From Colletotrichum lupini (taxonomy: Eukaryota > Ascomycota > Sordariomycetes > Glomerellales > Glomerellaceae): a stretch of 64,000 bases of DNA. A program made the translations under genes and the position numbers. The stretch covers positions 4,650,001-4,714,000 of the forward strand of contig NC_064680.1 in the NCBI RefSeq assembly GCF_023278565.1, read 5' to 3'. Below are positions 57,201 to 64,000 of the stretch, one piece after another; position 1 is the first letter of the stretch, and each line of letters opens with the position of its first letter. The notes under the pieces are model-generated. The model searched no databases. It was not told the DNA's origin and saw only the letters and a program-made list of their open reading frames with translations.

Positions 57201-59985
57201 TCCTCATCTTGGCGATATGTGAACCGGCATTTCTGGTACGGACACGCGGCTAGCCGAGCCAGGTTTACTTTGGAGAGACTCCAGACTTTATCCTGTAGTT
57301 CCCGCTGCTCACTGGGCGTTAGGACGTTCTTGGTGACCATAGGGACTCGGCCTGCCCCAGTCCTCAGAATGGCCTCCACGGGCGGCGCGTTGATCGGAAA
57401 GGAGGGGTTCCAGACACCCATGTCAAAGATGCTTGGCTGCCGCACATAGCTTCTTTCACGGGGTGTCTGGTCAGGCTCCCTCGGCATAGGATGAGCTGAT
57501 TTCCGAGGAGCAGGAGGCGACGTCTTCGGTTCATGGAAAACCACGGGATGGAGCTTGCCAGGGAGAACGATTGCTGGCAGGGACAACTCCTTTCGAAAGG
57601 GTGCCACTTCGCCATACCGAGGACCCCAGTGATTATTTGCCTCCGCTGCTTTAGCCAGTGTTTTGACTACACGAGTCTTAGATTAGCTGCGATCTCAGGG
57701 AATATTCAAGGGGTATTTTTTCTCACCAAAGTCCAACTCGTCATCTTGCAAGACGTCTGCTCGCACCATCTGATTCAGGATGAAGCGCCGGGCCATGGAT
57801 GCCTCGGAGTCGGTGGCGTCCGGCCGAAGAACGAAGCTGGCCGGGCTCCAACTTCTTCCAATTGTTTCTTCGTCGAAAAGAGGCTCCATGACAACGCTGT
57901 CCTTTTCAGCGTCGTAAGTGATCTCTTCGTCTCCGGCATAGAGCATTTCCATCGTGGTTTTCAACGCTTTCATAGTAAGAGGCTCCATACTGAACTCTGC
58001 CTGACCTGTTAGTCCTTCAACCGCCTCGATCGTGCATGGATCTTCAGCCCCATCCATTGGCTGGATCACGAAGAACTGACAGGGCTCATTCTTGTCGTCG
58101 ACAGAACGGGCAATGAGCTTTGATAGCGCCTTCTGGGCTTGTTCCGAAGAAGTTTTGTCCCGATAATTCCATCGAACTGGACTGTAGGCTCCAACGGGGC
58201 GACTGATTAATTGGTTGAAATAGTCGACCCCGCGCCAAATCAGGTAGTGAGAGGCTTTCATGGGCATTCTGACGCTTTTCGTCATTAGGCCAACCTTGTG
58301 CAGGGCGTCGGGATAGGGGTCTCCAGAGCCTGTTCGCCGAAGGCACTCTCGGTTCTTGAGAGTTCTGGCGTTGTTCGAGTTTCCCGGCAGGTAGAACACA
58401 ACGGTATCGTTTGCCACGGGGCGAGTTTTAACTCTGAACGCTTGACCCTTGCTGATCAGAGGATGCATGCTATCCCAAAGTTCGCGGTGTATTTCCAGAC
58501 CACCATACCACGGTGGTGATGATCCCTCTGGATCTTCATCATCACGTGAAATGACAAGATCACAGTGGCTTCCTCCTGGCTGATCCGGTCTTCCCACCAG
58601 CACTTCTTGTGCCGTCGTTATAAAGGGCATGTATTGATTGGAACCCCAGGGTTTATTGGCAGGGTAGATGTAGCCCTTTTGCTTGGGGCCAAAGAAACTT
58701 TTGCCATCGGGCACTTTGAGATACGAGAGGTTTTCTCGCCCGTCGTCGTCAACATGAGTCAACTTGATGAGCGTGGTCAAGAAGAAGGACTCTGGAGGCT
58801 CCCATTCGGAGGGAATATCTTCCCCTCTCCGAAGCACGAACCAGGCCGAGCTGGATGCGGACTTGGTTGCCTGTCCCAGGTGTTCCGCAAGATCACTAAC
58901 AGGGTTGAGCGGAATGTTGTCATCGAATCGCCGCAGGACTTTTGCCGTCTTGAAATCAAATTCAACGAGTACGATGTCGCTTTGCTCCCGTTGGCGCAGG
59001 GACAAGAGCTTTCTCGCAGCCTCCTGAAACGTGGACATGTCGTCCGTATCAAACATGATCCTGCCTTGGAATCCAAACAGAGGAACCCAGCCATGTACTT
59101 TGTCCGATTCTGGTGATGGGTGCCCGATTTTAGAGGTTATCGCCGACTGGTTTTGACGTCGCCTCGAGTCAGGCGTGGCAGTCCCTCTTCCGGAGATGAC
59201 TTTATTTAATATACCCGTCACAGGCATCGTCACGATCTCACTGCTGGAGCCGTCACCCAATGAATTGCCGTCTTCGTTATCCATAACCATGGCAGTCTGT
59301 GATGGACCAAGGCTGTCTTCTTCACCATTATCTGGCGGATAGTCCACATCTGCCATCAAGGCATCGTCATCGTCGCCCCCTCCTCGAAGGCTTAGTCCTT
59401 CACCAGTGGCGTCTGGCATTTGAGAAGCTGCCACAGGGATCGTGCTGTATTGATCCTCTTTTCCTTTTCTTTGCGTTAGCTTGACTGATTGTGCTTGAAC
59501 AGCAATGACTAACCTCTCATGTAGTCGTATCCAAAATTTCTCTGGTCATAGGCTGTCAGGAAGTGCAGCGGAGGGCGGACCTCGGCAGTGCAGAGTTCAT
59601 CCCAGTCGTCCACATCAAAATCCGGCTTCGAAAAGCGCGTCAGCTCAGACAAAATGGGCTCGACAGGCAGTCCGAAGTAGAGCATTGTGAATTTCGTTGC
59701 CAGTGAGGGGCGACATTCTTTGAATCTGTTGCCAATCAAGCTTTGGTATCGTCGGGCGTTGTCTTCTTGACAATCCCTCAAACTGCGAGGCTCCGTAGCT
59801 GGCATGAAAAGCTTCCGCTCGTGCGATGTAAAGTAATCCTCCAAGACTTGTCCCATGCGCGTGGTGGGCAAGCTGAGAAGATCTTTAAAGTGGCCATGGA
59901 TGGTCTTCCAGTGCTCATCAGTTGGTCTAATGAGAGGGTTGTACCTTTGCTGCGGCTCGGATATCTTTTTGGTCGGTTCAGACAT
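54297..59985 (-). CDS. Large multi-zinc-finger protein of unknown function
   Basis: I do not recognise a named family. Three large open frames join cleanly into one gene: exons 59514-59985, 57727-59457, 55166-57666 and 54297-55115, giving 1,840 residues. The first three introns of the pre-mRNA are 56, 60 and 50 nt with GTTAGT, GTGAGA and GTGAGT donors and AG acceptors, and the two middle frames have no ATG of their own at the 5' end, which argues for splicing. Residues 1-165 are mixed and helical; 260-730 look globular. Between about 876 and 1354 lie about nine Cys/His modules of C2H2 or C2HC spacing (for example CPYQKC...H...H, YCDRCGRDH, CTKCGFSMKK, CPLCHLSF, CPHFDQC). A lone CSRC pair is near 1543. 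The C-terminal exon is strongly acidic with basic KQKRKPYR and KRKRG segments that could be nuclear signals. A nuclear role is inferred. Confidence 0.75.
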
Positions 59986-61352
59986 GCCGAGATGGACGGG
60001 AAGATAGAGTTTTACAAGCCTGAAGTCCGAGATAATAGATAGTGTACGAGTCAAAGGCAGAGCAGAGAAGGAAGGAAAAGAGTTGTGAGTTGTGCGAAGG
60101 TTGAAGAGAGAAAGTATCTTGTGTCAACCAAGAAGCTTTGCAAAAAGACGTCTCAAATACCAACGAACGAGTTTATTCAAGGGGATGAAGCATGTTCCAC
60201 CATTGCTGGACTCAAGGTGTGAATGGCATTCCGAAATAGCTCAATCCTTTGACAAGATCAAGACGTCTGCATTGGCAAATTTGGCAAACTGATACCCATT
60301 GTCCATTGTCTATCAAAGCTTCGTCAGGGTCAAGGTCACTGGTGAGAGATCGAAGCGAGATATCTTTGTTTGCACTGGACATCCCTTGCGAACGTATATG
60401 GGCCAGGAGAGGTAGGAAGCAAACTTTTTCAGGTTTCTTATGTCTTGAGCTGGCAGCCGAGGCATGATGTACGTTAATTATTGCTGATGTATGTGTTTAG
60501 GCACCTGGACAAAGGCATCAATGTGAATGGGATCACCCTGGACCAATTCTAGAAGCTTCGAAAACGACACTGGAGATGCGATGACCACTGGCAATGGTTG
60601 TACAGCTTCAATCTAAGAAGCAAGAGTAAAAGGAAAAAAGAAAAGAAAAAAAGTTCAAAATTTAATGATGCCAGTGTTCTTCACATCGATTTAACACGGG
60701 CAACGGAACTTTGAAGAGCTGGCTCTTTCCCAAGAAATAGACACATCGAATGTAGGGAAAATAACCCGCATCGGATTATGAACGTTGGGCTGTAAGAACC
60801 TCTTCTGGCTCAGGTCTGATTTCGATATTGATATGGCCAAGTTTGAGGTCTTTGGGCTTGCCTTCCTCCTTCTTCTATATTGTCCCCCTTGCCGTCTTGT
60901 ACCTCTGAGGCGATATGGGAACGTTTACAGCAGCGGGAAGCAGGACAAGACCGCATTGGTCACACGGAACCCTGGATTCTTCTCACTCACGACTGCTCAA
61001 GTAAAGTAAGAAGACAATGTAGGAAACAGATCTCTCACAGGCGTACTGTCACAAGTAGAAGTAGTGATGCGCTGTAGAGAGTGCCAAACAGCAAACGGCC
61101 GCGGCAACCAATATTTCAGTATTGACCAACCCCACGAGTGAACGAAATGTCAATCGGGTAACGAGCCCAGAAGTTCAAATCGAAGCACCCCAAGCCAGCT
61201 ATGAAGAAACGACTCTCCAAAACACGCATCGCCTCAGTCCTTGACTCCCAAACGCAGCCACTCTGTTTTTTGGTATCAAACCACCCTAGCTACTTGTAGA
61301 AAAAGAAAAACGAAAAAAGGCAAGTTTTATGATACGTCCGTACAAATAAATA
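59986..61352. other. Spacer upstream of the zinc-finger gene
   Basis: About 1.37 kb holding the zinc-finger gene's promoter and the 3' region of the capping gene. The first frame of the zinc-finger gene stays open to 60054, adding 23 codons that look like untranslated leader. An A-rich run is near 60630-60660. Nothing else recognised. Confidence 0.5.
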
Positions 61353-64000
61353 TTACACAAATTCGCGGCTTTTGCGCGCGAGGACGCGGACGTTGTCGAC
61401 GAATGCCTCAACAAGTTGCTGGTATTGATGCGGCTCGTTCCTCATGGCGCGGCGTTGTTGATCGATAACGATTTCGGGTGATAACTCTATTTCCAGTTCG
61501 TGTTCCTTGCTCATCTGTGAGGTGTTCTTTTCTCTTGTTAGCAAAGTCCATGGGCGACACTTCCAAGCAAGCGTTCACTTACTCCAGGACCAGGCATCAT
61601 TTGCGTCACTTGGGTCAAGTCGATCTGGTAGTGATTTTGCTTGTAGCTGAGACGGTCCTTGTTCCGGTCAGGGAACTTGTCTGCATGGCCGACAGCCACG
61701 CTTTCTAATTCCTCAACGGATCCATCCCATGCCATTTCGAGATTGATGCTAAGGCGGCAGTCGAGTGGGCATGTGGGAAGATGTAGGTGGATATCTGCCA
61801 CGCGGGCCTTGACAATCTTGGCCAGGACCTGCTGCGTTTTTTGGTCATATGTGACTCGAACCTTGATTGAACGCCTGTTACCTAGTAGGGAACGGACACA
61901 ACCAGGCAGCCGGGCCTGCAGAGCATTTGGCAGCTCGTAGAACTTGTCAATCTCTCGTCGATGTTTGTATTGTACTTGTACTCGGCCGCGTGCGTTGGGG
62001 TTTCGGGGATCGGTCTGCACAACCATGGTGTTGAGGAATTCGTTGAGACCTTTGTGCTGAGCCTGCAGAGAAACAATGGGATTAGCTCTTGTGTTTCTTT
62101 CCCCATAAAGATCGGTAAACAAACCTCAGTCATGCTGCTTCTGAAAGCTAGACGCCCGGTATCGTGCAGAACACATTCCGAGCCTATCGCTCTCTCGACA
62201 CGATCATTGGTGTCTCTGTCGATGAGCTGTCCCATCTTGGCCTCGATTTCGAACTGCACGCCACGTCCTATTATCTCCCCACTATCAGGATGGAGCGTGA
62301 CATTCTTGAATAAGAAATCGGCGATCGTCTTAGACAGCTCTTCGTAAGGTCGAGTACCGAGGATGCTTTCCTCCCAAGGACCAAGCAGACTTTCGGCCTT
62401 TGGCGGCGGGGGCGGTTCTTGAACTGGAGGAGCGGTGGATCGCGCTGCCTCTGGTGAGGTATGGCGGCTGGTGCTATCCTGCTTGACAGACTCGGACTTG
62501 CCATTGATGTGCGGCGGCCCTCGTTTCTGGAGCTCGAAATTGGCCAGCTTGAGCCTCTTATTTTCTCGAGCATTCCAAGTCTGAGCCCAAATTGGGGGTG
62601 TCGCGTGGATCTTTCTCTTTCGTTGCATCACGGGTGACCTAGAGATGGCGGGTCCGCCATTGAGCTCTGCCGGCGGGGGCCGTGGCTCCTTCCGTTCCAA
62701 TTCCCTGGGACTCAAGTCTCGGTCGGCGAGTTTTCTCTTGGCGGGCGTCGCAGCGCGTTCGCGTTCGGGTTCCACCATGTTGGTGACGCTTGGGTGTGGT
62801 CGCACTTCTGGTTCTGTCTGCCCACCAATGCTACTCGGCAAACTCGGTATTCTGGTCTTGGGGCTGACGCTAATACTTCGGTCGCGTTCACTATGTGATA
62901 ATGATCTTCGTTCGTGGGTGCTGTGGGAGGAACTGGGCATGCGAACTGGGGGAGGTGGTGGTGGAGGTGTGGCTTGAGCGAGGTGTGAGGCGGATAGTCT
63001 CTGTTGATACGGGCTTTGTGGTTGTGTAAAGCTTGGTGCAGTGGAAGATTGTCGAGGCCCGGTCGAGGGCGGGCCCAGTGGGGTCGGAGGCTGCGAGAGC
63101 TGCCGGTTGAAATCGGGCGGCGGATGCGTCGTCGCCACAGGACTGCCGTGAAGAGGATATGGCTGGCCGGGATGCTGCGGATGCTGACTATGAGCAGATG
63201 TAGGTGTAGGAGTTGAATGGTTTGATTGTGAGCGCTGATGGAGATATGGGTGTCCGCTAACAGGGGTCCCAATGGGCGGTGTTTGAGGCATATGCTGCTG
63301 CGGTGGCGGCGGTTGCTGCTGTTGAGCGTACTGAGGCGCGGTTGCACCAGATGGATGAGGATAGCCGTCTCTCGGGGGGAACGCGTTGGATGGCGGATAT
63401 TGCTGGTGTCGTTGCACAGGGCTGGCAGCTTCCTGAGACGGACCGGTCGGCGGGAAGGGGTAACCTCCACTGGGACCGCTAACGGAAGATGTCGGCGTAT
63501 GACGATACGGAGACGGGCCTGGCATGGATGCACTCTGGGGTGATCGCGCATCGGCATAAGGGGCAGGAGCACCAGCTTGAAGGGGCGGCGGCGCTGGCCG
63601 GCCGGGATACGGGCCCGGAGTCTGATAAGGCGACTGCGGAGGATACGACGGGGTCGAGGCCTGGGGATGTACGGCATATTCCTGAGGTGCTGGCGGTTTA
63701 CCGGGGGATGAATGCAATGCGTGACTGTACGCCGATTCTCTGAAGGCATAGGCCGTCGTAGCCTGGGAAGGCGTCGTGGGGGCCTGTTGCTGGTACGGTG
63801 GCTGTGGTGGCGGTTGTTGCTGTTGCTGCTGCTGCTGCTGCTGCTGTTGTTGGTGGTGGTGGTGGTGCTGCTGCTGTTGCGGATGACGCTGATGCTTCGG
63901 CGCGAGATGCTGAGGAGGTGGATGCTGATGGCCATGGGCGTGAACATGAGTAGGATGGCCCGGAGGAGGACCACCAGCGGCGGCGGCAGCGGCAGCAGCA
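61353..64000 (-). CDS. mRNA-capping enzyme subunit beta (RNA 5'-triphosphatase, Cet1 type), 5' partial
   Basis: Removes the gamma phosphate from the 5' end of nascent mRNA, the first step of cap formation, in the nucleus with the guanylyltransferase. The visible exons are 62125 to beyond 64000, 61583-62062 and 61353-61514; the start codon lies past the window edge. The catalytic part is a metal-dependent triphosphate-tunnel fold: GVQFEIEAKMGQLID carries the first glutamate pair, RRSIKVRVTYDQ the basic strand, and DCRLSINLEMAWDGS the last acidic strand. It ends NVRVLARKSREFV. Before it stand more than 500 residues rich in Pro, Gln, His and Ser, with a polyQ/polyH tract at 63814-63878 and an eight-Ala run at the edge. 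Yeast Cet1 has a much shorter leader. Confidence 0.9.
63814..63878 (-). repeat. PolyGln/polyHis codon repeat in the capping gene
   Basis: On the minus strand about three Gln-type codons open the tract after a His block: Q4, then H5 (CAC x5), then about 13 CAG/CAA codons. Likely length-variable and difficult for assembly. Confidence 0.85.

Noticed and set aside
55145..59434. Two separate genes starting at 57607 and 59434
   Set aside because: Both apparent starts are GTG codons, not ATG, and flanking GT/AG introns join the frames in phase; one gene explains them better.

Overview
The window reads as nuclear DNA of a filamentous ascomycete, most likely a Sordariomycete. The reasons are short introns (about 45-80 nt) with GTRNGT donors and CTAAC/CTGAC-like branch sites, pyrimidine-rich leaders upstream of start codons, long gene-poor spacers, and a gene set that is standard for that group (Msh6, Spt5, pyruvate kinase, an Atg28-type protein, sulfite oxidase, Cet1-type RNA triphosphatase, three fungal MFS carriers). 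The genus cannot be fixed from sequence alone. I saw no tRNA, rRNA, transposon ORF or CRISPR array.

Layout, left to right. 1-2184 has no gene. 2185-3969 (-) is an anion:cation-symporter-type MFS carrier. 3970-12423 is an 8.4 kb gene desert. 12424-16249 (+) is MSH6, preceded by G1/S-type promoter elements. It converges on 16599-18516 (-), a DHA1-type MFS carrier. 20568-21415 (-) is a small single-pass membrane protein with a Ser/Thr-rich stalk. 21416-23579 may hide a small intron-rich gene or relic. 23580-24262 (-) is a PBDC1-like protein and 24700-26286 (-) an F-box-like hypothetical. 28316-30233 (+) is a second DHA1-type carrier, converging on 30916-32645 (-), pyruvate kinase, which has a 3.3 kb upstream spacer rich in poly-T and GGTGAGG motifs. 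35953-36531 (+) is a five-nucleotide-scale puzzle of four small exons encoding a 76-residue DUF1748 protein. 37484-39433 (-) is an Atg28-type coiled-coil protein. 40923-44250 (+) is a DCAF7/AN11-type WD40 protein with a very long low-complexity N-terminus. 44704-45931 (-) is a quinone oxidoreductase, divergent from 46995-50320 (+), SPT5. 51290-53227 (-) is mitochondrial sulfite oxidase. 54297-59985 (-) is one four-exon gene for a 1,840-residue multi-zinc-finger protein I cannot name. 61353 to beyond 64000 (-) is the mRNA 5'-triphosphatase (Cet1 type), cut by the right edge.

The genes do not form a metabolic cluster. Several belong to general nuclear functions (mismatch repair, transcription elongation, mRNA capping), and Spt5 and the capping triphosphatase act in the same early phase of RNA polymerase II transcription, but nothing in the layout suggests co-regulation. 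All spliced models below were assembled by eye from splice signals and reading-frame continuity, so exact junctions are predictions.
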